From the NCBI GenBank assembly GCA_027924585.1, contig BSBM01000440.1:12307501-12371500 (forward strand): DNA of 64,000 bases, read 5' to 3'. The notes beneath the pieces are model-generated. The model ran no database searches and was not told the DNA's origin. It was given only the letters and a program-made list of their open reading frames with translations. Positions 12,139-23,901 of the stretch are shown piece after piece (position 1 is the first letter of the stretch; each line of letters starts with the position of its first letter). Source of the stretch: Larix kaempferi. Its lineage: Eukaryota > Streptophyta > Pinopsida > Pinales > Pinaceae. The position numbers and the translations under genes are program-made.

Positions 12139-12965
12139 TATTGACACATATATTCTGATAGGGGTTCACTTCACGCAGTGTCAACAAAGCTCGACACAAA
12201 CTCCCATAGATACCGACCCAGAAAGGGTTTAGCCTTTCCAACAACAATCGCAAAGCAAGTGAGGTATAACCCGAGGAACCTAAGGGGGTTGTAGGAACCA
12301 AGATTCCGCATGCATAAGAGGACATGGATTATCAATAGTTAATTGAATCCTAACCCATAGATCAACATTGTTAACATTTGCATCGCAACACCATCATCAG
12401 ATAAAAATACATACTAATCAAATCTCCATAGAAACAGATTATAGAAACATATTTAACATATATAAGATACATATCATAACTGTGACATTACATATCTAAT
12501 CATACTGTGACAGAACTAATCATACTGTGACACAACACATAAGTGACAAAGTCATGGGCCAAACATTCCTTCTCATTATACATCAATCCTTACAAATCAG
12601 ACATACAGATCTGCAAAAACCATCCTCGAAAACTCAGATCAAAGTTGATCCGAAGATAGATCGAACCAAGATAGATAATGAATCAAAATATAGAAAAAGG
12701 ATCATAAGATTCCCTAAAGGCTTACAATTCGACTTCTATTTATAGGCACAGTGGCTGTTACAAAATCAGTCCACTTCGCAAAGTGGACATATCTTAACCA
12801 CTAAGTCTAAATAACTACTAACTCCTCTTTAACCGCTTTACCCACTTTGTTCCGCTTTATCCTCTTTTCTCCACTCTGCAATCACTCTTTACCCTTGTCT
12901 ATGTCCACTTATCTTCCTTGTCACTGTTTGTACCAAAAATTCTATGAACTATCCCTATGGAAACA
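12139..12965 (-). mobile_element. Gypsy LTR (family H), copy 1
   Basis: The 827 bp segment is a direct repeat of 14477-15299. Minus-strand ends are TGTTTCC and GTGTCAATA (degenerate CA). Shared landmarks are 'ttgtaccaaaaattctat' near the right end, 'tctatttatagg' (a reversed TATA-like site near 12740) and 'ggttcacttc' near the left end. The primer site and gag follow on its left, and a coiled-coil ORF lies on its right. Confidence 0.75.
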
Positions 12966-14337
12966 GGCTCCCAACACAAACTTGTGGCTCGTCCCCAAGC
13001 CACTTCATCCGGAAACTACTAGTGTGTTCACATGTGTCTTAGAATCTTTGTATGTTGATTTAATTTTTTCAATGTCTTCCCTCACTACTTCTTCGAGCAT
13101 TGTGCATTCCTCAACCTCCTGCTCTGTTGGATTCTCACTTTCTGTCTGCTGTACTTTCTCTGAATTTTCCTTGATTTGGGTCAGTACTGGCATTGCTACG
13201 ATTTCCAACTACTCTGTCTTAGACTGCAACTCATCCAACTGTGTTGTCCTCCTCTGTTGTCTTTGTCACACTTTGTTGACTTGTTGCTGCAATTCCTTCA
13301 TCCATGTCGCTTTAGTTATTTTCAAAGGTAGGGGCATTGTCTTTAGCGATCCCCTGAGTGTTTCCAATTGTGCTTCTGTTTCCCCAAGTTGTACATTCAA
13401 CTGATGGAACTTCTCATCTTGTATTAGGCTTCCCAAAAAGTGTGATACTTCCTCTGCTATGTGTTGCGCTGCTTTTTCCAACTATGCGATCTCCATCACA
13501 GCATCGTCAATGCTGGTATTCCACCCTTCTACATGTTCTGGTGTTGTGCTTGGTGTCACCCTTGTTTGCAATTCCTCATTAACTTTTTTGAGCTCCACAA
13601 TGATTGCGCCCAGCTCCAATGCCTTGGCCTCAGCAACCATCTCCTTAGATATTTCTGGCATATCCTCGCATGCCATAGAGATGGCATGCTTCAGCCTCTT
13701 CTTGGCTTCCATTGATTTCTCTGTTTCCTTCATTGACATTTATTTTTATTCATTGAGTTGTTCAATATATGCCTCAACACTTCTTACCTGCCTCTTATAA
13801 TTGATCATTTGGTCCTATGTCGATGCTTCTTTCTAGTGGATTTCTTCACTAGTCCCAATGTGGGTGCGATGAAGCATGAACATAGGTAACATATTAAGGT
13901 TGATACTTATAGTATCGAGTTGTAGTGTGAACTCCATGTCTTCACTGCCTATTGTGATCACACCAGGTAGTACTTGTACAATGCGCTGCTGAGTACCAAT
14001 ATCAATTTCTTCATGTCGTGCCTCATGATGACTTGCCCCTGCAAGCCCTGGCTACAACCTGGTATCCACAACATCATTGCTCAATGTTTGTAATAACCGC
14101 GACACTTTCTCATTTCTCCATTTTCCTCTTTGTTCTTGCTTCTTGTCACTGTACTTCCAACTCTAAATCTGTCGAAGTGTCGCTCGACCCATCATGAATT
14201 CTGTTTCCTGACGTATCTTCCCCACCTTCATCCTCATCCTCTGAGTCGTTTGTCTCAATTTGTGTCTTTGGAACGCCCACTGGATTTCCATTCTCTCGAT
14301 CTAATAGTTGGTCTATGTTTCATGATGACGATAATGC
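12966..14337 (-). pseudogene. Coiled-coil accessory ORF fragment between two gypsy LTRs
   Basis: On the minus strand one frame runs from about 14300 to 12970 with several stops. It is rich in E, K, Q and L: KETEKSMEAKKRLKHAISM, AKALELGAIIVELKKVNEEL, QDEKFHQLNVQLGETEAQLE and KENSEKVQQTESENPTEQE. These predict a coiled coil. The end 'ggggacgagccacaag' runs straight into the LTR at 12965. It resembles in character, but not visibly in sequence, the plus-strand coiled-coil ORF at 6150-9438. Function is unknown. Confidence 0.55.
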
Positions 14338-14476
14338 ATGTCCTCTTATACCTGCGGAAGCTTGGTTCTTGCAGCCCCCTTAGGTTCCTCGAGTGAGACC
14401 TCACTCACTTTTCAAGTGTTGCTGGAAAGGATAGAGACTTTCTGGGTCGATATCTATGGGAGTTTGTGTCGATATT
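14338..14476 (+). repeat. Inverted LTR fragment forming a fold-back with the adjacent LTR
   Basis: This segment is an inverted copy of about 14500-14657 within the neighbouring LTR. Shared phrases on opposite strands are 'ggaagcttggttc', 'ttaggttcct', 'gagacctcact' and 'ggtcgatatctatgg'. The two arms of about 140-155 bp flank a loop of about 30 bp, so the single strand could fold into a long hairpin. It is an LTR 3' end placed head to head with the full LTR. Confidence 0.75.
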
Positions 14477-15299
14477 TGTTGACACAAATCTATCGACAAG
14501 GGTTCACTTCGCACAGTGTCAACAAATCTCGACACAAATTACCATAGATATCGACCTAGAAAGGGTTTATCCTTTCTAGCAACACTCGCAAAGCAAGTGA
14601 GGTCTCACCCAAGGAACCTAAGGGCGATGCAGGAACCAAGCTTTCGCAGGTATAAGAGAACACACATTATCAATAGTTAATAACAACATAACCCATAGAT
14701 CAACATAGTTAACATTTGCATCGTAACACCATCATCGCATAAAAATACATACTAATCAGATATATGCAGCAATAGATTATATAAACATATTTAACAGATC
14801 TGCGATACATATCAAATCTGCGACATTATAGATCTAATCATATTGCGACAGAACTAATCATACTACGATACAACACATAAGTGAAAATGTCATGGGCCAA
14901 ACATTCCTTCTCATTATACATCAATCTCTCTTACAAATTAGAGATACAGATCCGCAAAACCCATCCTCGAAAACTTAGATCAAATTCAATCCAAATATAG
15001 ATCAAATCAAAAGATAGACAAAGGATCATAAGATTCCCTAAAGTCTTACAATGCGAATTCTATTTATAGGCTCAGTGGTCGTTACCAAACCGTTCCACTT
15101 CGCAAAGTGGACATATATTAACCACTAAGTCTAACTAACTCCTAACTCCGTTTTAACCGCTTTTCTCCACTTTACACACTTTGCTTTGCTTTATCCTCTT
15201 TTCTCCACTCTGCAATCACTCTTTACCCTTGTCATTTTCCACTTCTCTTCCTTGTCACTTTTTGTACCAAAAATTCTATGGACTATCACCATGCTAACA
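14477..15299 (-). mobile_element. Gypsy LTR (family H), copy 2
   Basis: The 823 bp direct repeat of 12139-12965 has minus-strand ends TGTTAGC and GTGTCAACA, cleaner than copy 1. Its right end abuts coding sequence of gypsy relic E1, so the H element interrupts or truncates E1. On its left there is no primer site, only the inverted LTR fragment. Confidence 0.75.
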
Positions 15300-16437
15300 A
15301 ATCCAAGTGCTTGTGCTACTCAAAATTATAATATCGTTAAGGACCTGGCCTGAGCTCCTTGCGCTATGTCAACTCTTGATGTTCTAGAAAATTGTCCCAC
15401 TCAACATAGAACCCTGCTATCATCTCTTGTAGATATGGACCCTGAGAATTGCAACACCATCATGTTCAATCAAGAATACTTTAAGACGAGGCTTTCCCAT
15501 CAACTTGCATTCCAAACCCATATGACAATTTGTGGGGAAAATATCCATTGGACCATTTTGGAAGAAGGGGTCTTGACTTGCATTATGTCCTCATCCTACT
15601 GGAGGGCCATTGTCTCTCCTGACCTTAACTAGTCTCCTACCAATTTGAAATAATTTGACGGATTTGGTTTCAAGCCTTACAGACTTTTACAATATTTAGT
15701 TGTGAAATTAGGGGGAAAAAACACTTCAGTTGATGTAGACGTAGTTTATCCACCCCTTAATTGCAATTTATTGCTTGTTCATAGTTGGTTCTATGCACTG
15801 ACTACCATCACATCCTTAGTCTTTCACCTTGTCCAATTCCTTTACCAAGGGAGAATCATGACTATTGACCAACTCAACTACTGTACACACAATATTCGAA
15901 ACAATATAACAAGTAATATTATGTTCTTGGGAGATTTCAAACCCAATTATGAAAGTGTGGGGGTAGGTCTCATTAAGGATTCCTCACTCATGGGATTTTT
16001 TCCCTTTCCTTCCCTTGATCCCCCATGATAGGATACCATGGTAAACATTATTTCATATATGGTGCAATAATCCCCTAAATATTTCGATCCTTGGGTAGTA
16101 CCTAGCCTGTTCGAAATTGAAACCCTCAGTGACATGTATTATTCCTAAGTTATCATTCTTCCATATGATGAAGAACTCTTGGAAGCCATGTCCAAGCGCT
16201 ACAAGCATTGTTCTCTTTCTGTTTCAAGCACGTTAAAAAATGAAACATACCCCCCTCCAATTGGGTCAAGTATTCTACTCGAACCCGTATCTAAACCTTC
16301 ATTTCCTCCACCTATGTCACTTAATACTGTTTCTTCCTCCCTCTCTGGTGAATGTATTCCTATTAGTATCCAATATTCTAATTAGTTTCAAAAGAAGAAT
16401 CAATGGATGAAATGAAGCTTGTGGGGCATGTACCAAC
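15300..16437 (+). pseudogene. Gypsy E1: protease region relic
   Basis: The translation parallels 53360-54320 of element E2 closely: QNYNIVKDLA, NCNTIMFNQEYFKTRLSHQL, MSSSYWRAI, YESVGVGLIKDSSLMG. The protease active site, DEGA in E2, is EEGV here, so the catalytic aspartate is lost. Stops are frequent. The left end is cut by the H-family LTR. The right end is the insertion point of element A, whose 5 bp target duplication CCAAC occupies 16433-16437 and 36864-36868. RT, RNase H and integrase are not found on the far side. Confidence 0.75.
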
Positions 16438-16971
16438 TGTTAGTTTTTCAGAATTTACTTCAATCTGATCTAGGATCTTAACTGAGAGAACAATATGTAC
16501 AACATATCAATCATGGACACAATAATTCAAGCACACAAGAGACACAGAATTTCACCAGGGAAAACCAAGAAGGTGAAAAACCCTGCAACTTCCTTAGAGA
16601 TAGATAGATCCATGATACAAAACCCAAGCATAAGAGATATACTCCTAGCAGCATCTTCTCCTCCTCCACTAGTGCGCCACTCTCCAATGAGTGTAAAAAT
16701 GAGAAGTGAATCATCAAATAGAGTGCCTCCCACACTCTATTTATACATGAATTGACTTGCCTAATAACCTTACTAGGTCGGCCTCAACTTAATCACATAA
16801 TATAATGCTAACAGGGCCGACCCCATCAAGGTGGTCTAATAACCCATCAAGTATAAGTTACGACACTTACAATATAAATGACGACACTTCCGTATAGAGG
16901 AATAATAACATCTCTATAGGAATACAATATACATATGTGAAATACATTTTGAAGTTACAAATCCATCAACA
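16438..16971 (-). mobile_element. 3' LTR of element A
   Basis: 534 bp with the LTR ends TGTTGATGG... and ...CTAACA on the minus strand. It is 64 bp shorter than the 5' LTR, mainly because it lacks one 'tctaataacccttt' repeat unit present at about 36650-36710. Confidence 0.9.
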
Positions 16972-16983
16972 CCCCCTCTTAAC
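16972..16983 (-). other. Polypurine tract of element A
   Basis: The minus strand reads GTTAAGAGGGGG directly upstream of the 3' LTR, the plus-strand DNA primer position. The matching tract of the first element is at 592-602. Confidence 0.8.
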
Positions 16984-17274
16984 TAGGAAGGTATTTCTCG
17001 ACATAGATCCGCTAGCACAAGTCTTCTTCTCTGGATCATCGTCACTAGATCATCGTCATCATTTCTACTGCTACTATCTCAATCAATCTCTAATCTACTC
17101 ATCATAGGAAGTTCTACAGAGCCAACCCTTTTTCATGCTGGATGTAGGCCCACAACCTGTAGGTCTTCATCATCAGTGGCCATACTGTGGAACCTAGGAA
17201 TGATTACGTGCATCAACAAAACCTAGCGCAGACTATAGGATCTTTTACATGTTTACCTTCACAAAACCTACTCA

Positions 17275-17674
17275 GAGCATCCCAGGATGCTACAAGCACA
17301 CTGCTCTGCCTGTCCGGATATTGATAGAGCATCCCAGGCTGTTACGAGCACACCGCTCTACCTGTCTGGATTTTAAAGGATCTTTTCTATGTGAACTTTC
17401 AAAAAACCTACTCAAAGCATCCCAGGATGTTACTAGCACACTACTATACCTGTCTGGATCTCGATAGAGCATCCCAGGATGTTACGAGCACATCGCTCTA
17501 CCTGTCCGTATTTTAAATGATATTTTCTATGCGAAACTGTAGCAAAACCTACTCAGAGCATCCCAGGATGTTACAATCACACTGCTCTACCTATCTGGAT
17601 CTCGATAGAGCATCCCAGGCTGTTACAAGCACACTGATCTACCTGTCCGGATTTTAAAGGATCTTTTCTATGCT
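17275..17674 (-). repeat. Minisatellite array 1 in the 3' region of A
   Basis: The phrase 'gcatcccagg(a/c)tgttac' starts near 17275, 17327, 17415, 17467, 17556 and 17608. Spacings alternate 52 and 88-89 bp, a higher-order repeat of about 140 bp present nearly three times. Element B is inserted in the last unit. Between 16984 and about 17230 lies the conserved unique part of the 3' untranslated region. Confidence 0.9.
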
Positions 17675-18132
17675 TGTTAGGATATTTAAACACTTAGGAG
17701 TTAGTTAAGATCAACTTGTGTAATATATCCATCAGGGATAGTGTGTTTCTTTAGTATGCATTAGTATGCATTTGTAGATACTTAATCCGACGGTCACGAT
17801 ATGTTTCCGACATAGAGTGATCCGACGGCTCAACTTGTCTTAGATCAAACCTAACCTTGATCCGTGGTTTAACACCCGATTGGTCCATGATCTCTATTTA
17901 AAGAGCATGGAGGGTCATTGTTTAGTTGATCGATTATGAGAAGCTCATTTGTAACTTTCTTTCTTTGCATAATAAATTGTCCCATAGAAGCTATTTGGCC
18001 GGGGCCGTGGAGTGTTTCCCTCAAGAGGGTTTAAACCACGTCAAAACATCGGTGTGTTGATCTGTGATCTGTTTGTGTGAAGTGGTTTCTCTTGGTGTTC
18101 AGTCCTTTGGTAGTACCTTGTGTACCCGAACA
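17675..18132 (+). mobile_element. 5' LTR of element B
   Basis: 458 bp, TGTTAGGA to CCGAACA. A likely TATA element (tatttaaa) is near 17893. The leader transcript would start shortly after, before 'gtcattgtttagttgatc'. Confidence 0.93.
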
Positions 18133-18144
18133 TGGTATCAGAAC
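18133..18144 (+). other. Primer binding site of element B
   Basis: TGGTATCAGAAC directly follows the LTR. It matches the initiator methionine tRNA complement used by plant copia elements (TGGTATCAGAGC) except one base. Confidence 0.9.
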
Positions 18145-19281
18145 TTTTATGAAGTGCCGCTTCCGGTTATGATCTAGATCTTGAACTGTTGTTGCCGAAA
18201 CTCGAAAGGGTTTTTAGTTCTGGTATTTCTGTGCATTTCTGGGTCGTGGGAGGTGTTCCATTGCGTCCAAAGCGTCGTTTCCATTGGGAAGGAGTTTTCG
18301 TTTGATCGAAAACGGTTCCCGGTTGCTCCAGAAACACGTATTTCATCAGATCTGAAGGTGTAATGTTACAGTGACGCATTTTGTTTATTTCGTTTTTTAA
18401 TAAAAAAAATCTCATATTTCATTTTTTTTTTACTATTAGATTTTTTTGGGTTCGGATTGTTGCTTTCCCATCTGCGTATGCTCTTTTCCGTGCACCTGGA
18501 GCGATCTCAGCAAATCAGAAACAGAAAGGGAAAGGGTTTTTCTCGGCTGCGTATGCTCTTTGCCGTGCACCTTGCGCGATCTCGGCAAATCAGAAACAGA
18601 GAGAAAACGTAGACTTTCCGGGCAAGCTAACAAGATCTAACTCCACAAGTGTGGAAAAGTTTTTTTTGTTTCGTTTTGTGGTCTATTTTGCAGGAAAAAG
18701 GGGAAGCACGCAAACCGAGCAAGAAGAGTAAAAAAAAAAAAAAAAGCCCCCTTCCTCATTCCCATATTTTACATACCTTTTAATCTAGCTCACTTGGTTC
18801 AAAGTTGCTTTATTCCTTAATAGGTCTTGAGTTCAAGTCTTAGGAAGTTACTTTTAAAAGGAAAAGTGCATGCAATTTCTATTTTCAAGTTACTTTATTG
18901 TAAAAGTGCATCTCACTTAAATAATAAAAAAATAAAAATACAAGTGAGTCACTTAAGTTTTTTTATTGTTGCATTATTTAAAAGTAATATCATTGTAAAA
19001 GTGAAATCACTTATTTTACAAAAGTGGTTCACTTAAAGAAACTTTCTTGTAAAGTGATTGTCAAAAGGTTCATCTTGGGAAGAGGGGGGTTCTTTTTTGC
19101 TGGACATTCTCTAGCTGCCACGTCACTATTGGGGACATCTTCAACAGTTTCCTTGTTCAAGCATAACTTCATCATACAGAGTCAGTTTTCAGTGCCGTTT
19201 TTTTTTTTAAACCGCCTATTTTTTCGAGCTCTTCACATCCAGACTATTGGTTTCTGCTTTTACAACCATTAATTTACAAAT
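18145..19281 (+). other. Leader of element B with a 75 bp tandem duplication
   Basis: 1.1 kb of non-coding leader. Two copies of a 75 bp unit starting 'ctgcgtatgctctt' lie at 18472 and 18547 and share 'ccgtgcacc' and 'gcaaatcagaaacag'. T-runs and A-runs surround it. The short open frames here are not gag. Confidence 0.75.
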
Positions 19282-20220
19282 ATGGCCACCCATTGTGATA
19301 TTCTACTTAACAGTTCCAACTATTTCTCATGGAAATCTCATATGGAGGATGTTCTACGAAGTAGGGGACTTTTCAGAATTACCATAGGGAAAGAAAAAGA
19401 ACCCACTGATGATGATAAGAAAATAAAATGGGCAAATAGATGTGATGAAGCTCGTGGATTGATTGGGATGTCAATCTCTACTGATTTGCAATTCCACATA
19501 TCTGAAATTAATGAACCTAATACTGCTTGGGACAAGTTGGAATCTGTGTTTGGTAAACACAATGAAATTCGAGGTCACCAACTCGAAAATGAGTTGATTT
19601 CTTTAAATCCAAGTGACTTTTCATGCATTCAAGATTATTTATCTAAGTACAAAACTCTCAAGCTCTTATGTGCATAATGTAAGATTGAGAGGAAAGACAA
19701 ACAATGCATTTATCATATTCTTTCCAAACTTGGACCTGCATATTCTGTTTTTGTCTCTACATTTTACTCCATGAAAGCATCCTTGAATGCAGCTAGCTAT
19801 CAAGAGCCTAGTCTTGAATCATTTTGTGATTCCTTGATTAGGGAACAAGATAAACTCATTCATCTTGGAATAATCAACAATACAGATACATTTGGGAAAG
19901 CCTTATTGTCCCAACAGAAAGAAAAGTCCAAGCCTCCCAAGAAACAAAATTTTTGCAATAATAAGTCAAACAAGGGTCCAAAACCCTCTCAGTCAACTCC
20001 TTCTTTAAAAAATGACAAAGGATCCAAGCCAAAAGGCAAGAAGACTGAGCATCATTGCAACTATTGCGGGAAAGATAATCATGATGAATCTAAGTGTTTC
20101 AAGAAGATGGCAGCCTTGGAAGCAGCAATGAAGAAGCACCACATCAGCCTAGATTCGCCTTCAGAATCTGCCTCTCATGGACATGCACTTTGTGCATCTG
20201 GTTATTCTTATATGGCATCT
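19282..20220 (+). pseudogene. Element B gag (one premature stop)
   Basis: Starts MATHCDILLNSSNYFSWK, the usual copia Gag opening in which the N-terminal fold precedes a UBN2-type capsid region. The capsid continues through WDKLESVFGKHNE and the C-terminal zinc knuckle CNYCGKDNHDESKC (20056-20097, C-X2-C-X4-H-X4-C). A TAA at 19675-19677 interrupts LLCA-CKIERKD where CAA (Gln) is expected, one C-to-T change. The frame is otherwise open into protease. Gag would form the virus-like particle and package the RNA. Confidence 0.88.
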
Positions 20221-21786
20221 TCTTCTTCTACTTCAAATGAATGGCTCATTGATTCTGGAGCATCTTATCATATGGCTAAGGATCAAGCCATCTTTTCTAC
20301 GATGCATGAATGTAACACCAAACAAATATTTGTTGGTGATGATAGATCTCTAAGTGTTGTAGGAGCTGGAACAGTTCCAGTAGATAATGATCATTTTAGT
20401 GATGTACTATGTGTTCCAAGAATTTCCTGCAATTTGTTATCAGTCTATCAGATCACTCATTCTGGTGAAGGTAAAACTGTGACCTTTACACCTCACCAAG
20501 TTGTAATCAAGGATTTTAAAGATCCTCAACAGGTTCTAGCTACCGGAATTATTGATGATATTACCAGGTTGTACAAGTTTAACAACTTTGGGTCATCACC
20601 TTTCCCTTCAGTTTTTGTTGCTCATAGTGATAACTTGAGAAAAATTTGGCATGAGCGATTTGGTCACTTAAATTATCGCTCATTGCAACAACTATGTAAA
20701 GAAAATATGGTGACAGGTCTTCCGATGGTATCTTGCAGAGATGGTGTTTGCTCCAGTTGTGTACTCGGAAAACATCATCGGAACAGTTTTGAAAAACGTG
20801 CCTCTTGGCACGCCTCGGTTCCCTTGGAGCTTGTGCATAGTGACTTGTGTGGTCCTCTTCCATCTACTTCCTTTTCTGGTTTCAAATATTTCTTAACTTT
20901 CATTGATGATTACACCAGATGCACTTGGGTTTATTTCCTAAAACTTAAGAGCGAAATATTTAACATGTTCTTGGCCTACAAGGCCCTTGTTGAAAAACAA
21001 TCTGGTCATCAAATTATTAAGTTAAGATCTGACAATGGAGGAGAATATGTTAACAAACAGTTCACTACTTTCTGCACTGAACAAGGCATCCAACAACAGC
21101 ACATTGTTCCATATACACCACAACAAAATGGTGTAGTTGAGCGGAAGAACCGCACTTTAAAAGAAATGGCTAATTGTATGATCCAATCTAAGGGACTAAG
21201 TCTTCAATTTTGGGCTGAAGCCATAAATTGTGCAAATTACATAGTTAATCGCACCCCCACAAAAGCATTACAAGGTATAACACCGGAAGAAGCATGGAGT
21301 AAAACTAAACCTGATGTAAGTCACTTTCGTGTGTTTGGTAGTGAAGCATGGGCTCACATTCCGGATGAAAAACGGAAAGCATTGCAGCCTAAAAGTGAAA
21401 AGTGCATATTTGTTGGATATTCTGAAGATGTAAAAGGTTATAGACTTCTTCAACCACATTCTCATGATATAATCATTAGAAGAGATGTTAAATTTGATGA
21501 AAATATCTTGGCCTGCGAGCCTAACTCGGCGATTGTGCCATCTTCGGCTTGCGAGCCTGATTCGGCATTTGTGCCTTCTTCTTCTTCTTCCAACTTCCTT
21601 AACAGGTTTCCAACTCCTATTTCTGATGATGATAGTGAGGATGAAAATCCACCTCCGCCTGCTCATGTTCCTCCAGTTTCACCAGCACAAGTGCTTCCTC
21701 GATGGGTCCGTTCAACATGTGAAGCAGTTGGTGATCTTGCCGGTGATCCTAGAGATCAACGTCGAACACCTTCTCAGTTTCAGTGA
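20221..21786 (+). pseudogene. Element B protease and integrase
   Basis: The protease active site is DSGAS (20251 onward) in WLIDSGASYHM. The pre-integrase zinc-binding region has WHERFGHLNY and CSSCVLGKHH. The integrase core shows all three catalytic acidic residues: HSDLCGPL (about 20840), RSDNGGEY (about 21030) and YTPQQNGVVERKNR (about 21115-21155). VFGSEAWAHIP and KCIFVGYS follow in the C-terminal part, then a serine/proline-rich linker. The frame is open from gag to the TGA at 21784-21786, where CGA (Arg) is likely original. All key residues look intact, so one nucleotide stands between this and RT. Confidence 0.9.
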
Positions 21787-23337
21787 GCCTCTTCTCTTTT
21801 GGCTCAAGTTTCCGAGAATCATGATCCAGAAACTTTTGCAGAAGCTTCAGGGAATCCAGATTGGGATGCAGCCATGGATGAAGAATATCGTTCCTTAATG
21901 GAAAACGATACTTGGGATCTTGTACCTCTTCCAAAAGGAAGAAAACTTGTCAGATGTAAATGGGTCTACAGAACTAAGTATGCATCAGATGGAAGTGTTG
22001 AAAGACTTAAGGCAAGGTTAGTTGCCAAAGGTTTTTCCCAAGTTGAAGGGATTGACTACAATGAAACCTTTGCTCCCATCACCAAAATGAACTCCATCCG
22101 CCTTGTTCTGTCCCTTGCAGCCTTACACAACTGGGAAGTCCATCAAATGGATGTCAAGTCTGCTTTCTTACATGGTGATTTACAGGAGGAAATTTACATG
22201 GAGCAACCTCCTGGCTATGTTCAGAATAACTCTAGCCTTGTCTGCCGCCTTAAGAAATCCTTATATGGCCTTAAGCAAGCTCCTAGAGCTTGGTATGCCA
22301 AAATGGATAACTTTCTCCTTGACATTGGTTTTTCTAGATACCATTCTGACCCCAATGTCTATACCAAGAAAGTAGGAAACCATCTCATCATACTTGTTCT
22401 ATATGTTGATGACCTTATTCTTACTGGTAGTGACCCTAAGCTTATAACCCATGTGAAATCCAGTCTTAAACAAACCTTTGAAATGTCAGACTTAGGACAT
22501 TTGCATTATTTTCTTGGTCTCCAAGTTTTGCAAACCAAAGAAGGAATCTTTCTTTCTCAGTCTAAGTATGCTTGTGACCTTCTTCGTCGCTTTCACATGG
22601 AAGATTGTACACCAGCCCCTTCTCCCTTCCAGTCTGGAGTCAAACTTTCTGCCACTTGTACTTCACTTGAAGTAGATGCCACCTTGTATCGTCAGCTTGT
22701 TGGTAGTCTTTTATACTTGACTCATTCCCGTCCTGACCTTTCCTTTGCCGTTGGTCGAGTTTCCCGTTATATGCAGACACCTCATGAAAGTCACTGGAAA
22801 GAAGCTAAAAGAATACTTCGATATATTCGAGGTACAGTTCAGTTTGGGATTCATTACAGTACAGGGGGGAAACCTTTGTTGGTTGGTTTCACTGATTCAG
22901 ATTGGGCCGACGATCCTGATGATTGAAAGTCTACTGCAGGTTATGTTTTCAGTCTGGGATCTGGACCTATTACTTGGGCTTGTAAGAAACAACAAGCTCT
23001 TTCTCTTTCTTCAGCAGAGGCAGAATATCGAGCAGCAGTTAATGCCAGTCAGGAATCTTTATGGCTTCGACAGATCCTTTCAGAGTTTGGATTCGAGCAG
23101 CAGCAACCTACTCCACTTTGGTGCGACAATCAAAGTGCCATCAAGCTTGCCAAAGATCCAGTTCTACATCAACGCAGCAAACACATTGAGCTACATATGC
23201 ACTTCATCAGAAATCTTGTTCATGATCGGGTTCTTGAAGTGCTCTTTTTCCCTACAGATGATCAAGTTGCAGACATCTTCACCAAGTCTCTTACAGAAGC
23301 GAAGTTTTCTAAACTTCGATCTATGTTAGGAGTTTAA
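21787..23337 (+). pseudogene. Element B reverse transcriptase and RNase H
   Basis: RT motifs in order: NDTWDLVPLPKGRK, WVYRTKYASDG, KARLVAKGFSQ, MDVKSAFLHGDL, KSLYGLKQAPRAWY and the catalytic YVDDL (22402-22416). RNase H follows with FTDSDWADDPDD, ALSLSSAEAEYRA, WCDNQSAIKLA and HIELHMHFIR, ending near KFSKLRSMLGV. A TGA at 22924-22926 replaces the usual Arg codon in the DDRKSTAGY motif. The same reading frame carries through from 19282. These enzymes copy the RNA into cDNA in the particle. Confidence 0.9.
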
Positions 23338-23433
23338 GAACTTGTCATTAAGGGGGGATAGGCTCTAATGCCTCCTTCCTTCTCCTAATAGTGTCACTTT
23401 TGTAAATCCTTCAATCCTATCCCAAGTTGTTCT

Positions 23434-23443
23434 TAAGGGGGGA
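23434..23443 (+). other. Polypurine tract of element B
   Basis: TAAGGGGGGA immediately precedes the 3' LTR. A similar purine run occurs about 80 bp upstream (near 23352), a possible second tract. Confidence 0.88.
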
Positions 23444-23901
23444 TGTTAGGATATTTAGACACTTAGGAGTTAGTTAAGATCAACTTGTGTAATATATTCG
23501 TTAGGGATAGTGTGTTTCTTTAGTATGCATTAGTATGCATTTGTAAATACTTAATCCGACGATCACGATATGTTTTCGACATAGAGTGATCCGACGGCTG
23601 AACTTCTCTTAGATCAAACCTAACCTTGATCCGTGGCTTAACACCCGATTGGTCCATGATCTCTATTTAAAGAGCATGGAGGGTCATTGTTTAGTTGATC
23701 GATTATGAGAAGCTCATTTGTAACTTTCTTTCTTTGCATAATAAATTGTCCTGTAGAAGCTATTTGGCCGGGGCCGTGGAGTGTTTCCCTCAAGAGGGTT
23801 TAAACCACGTCAAAACATCGGTGTGTTGATCTGTGATCTGTTTGTGTGAAGTGGTTTCTCTTGGTGTTCAGTCCTTTGGTAGTACCCTGTGTACCTGAAC
23901 A
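23444..23901 (+). mobile_element. 3' LTR of element B
   Basis: 458 bp, the same length as the 5' LTR with no indel. It is followed by the target duplication ATGCT at 23902-23906. Confidence 0.93.

Larger units (their letters stand above)
17675..23901 (+). mobile_element. Copia element B (complete, target duplication ATGCT)
   Basis: A 6,227 bp element with two 458 bp LTRs, primer site, gag-pol in one frame and polypurine tract. The target duplication ATGCT is at 17670-17674 and 23902-23906. The LTRs differ at about 14 positions by eye, nearly all transitions. It is the youngest-looking and most intact element in the window. Confidence 0.95.

Noticed and set aside
13358-13800. Overlapping plus-strand open frames (for example 13459-13800)
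   Set aside because: They are opposite-strand shadows of the coiled-coil ORF, with cysteine- and serine-rich composition typical of reversed E/K-rich coding sequence.
14477-15304. Target duplication for the H-family element
   Set aside because: The right flank AATCC has no identifiable partner on the left, where the element is truncated or tandem.
18436-18640. Two overlapping 60-65 codon ORFs in the B leader
   Set aside because: They exist only because a 75 bp unit is duplicated, and they precede the true gag start at 19282 with no domain.
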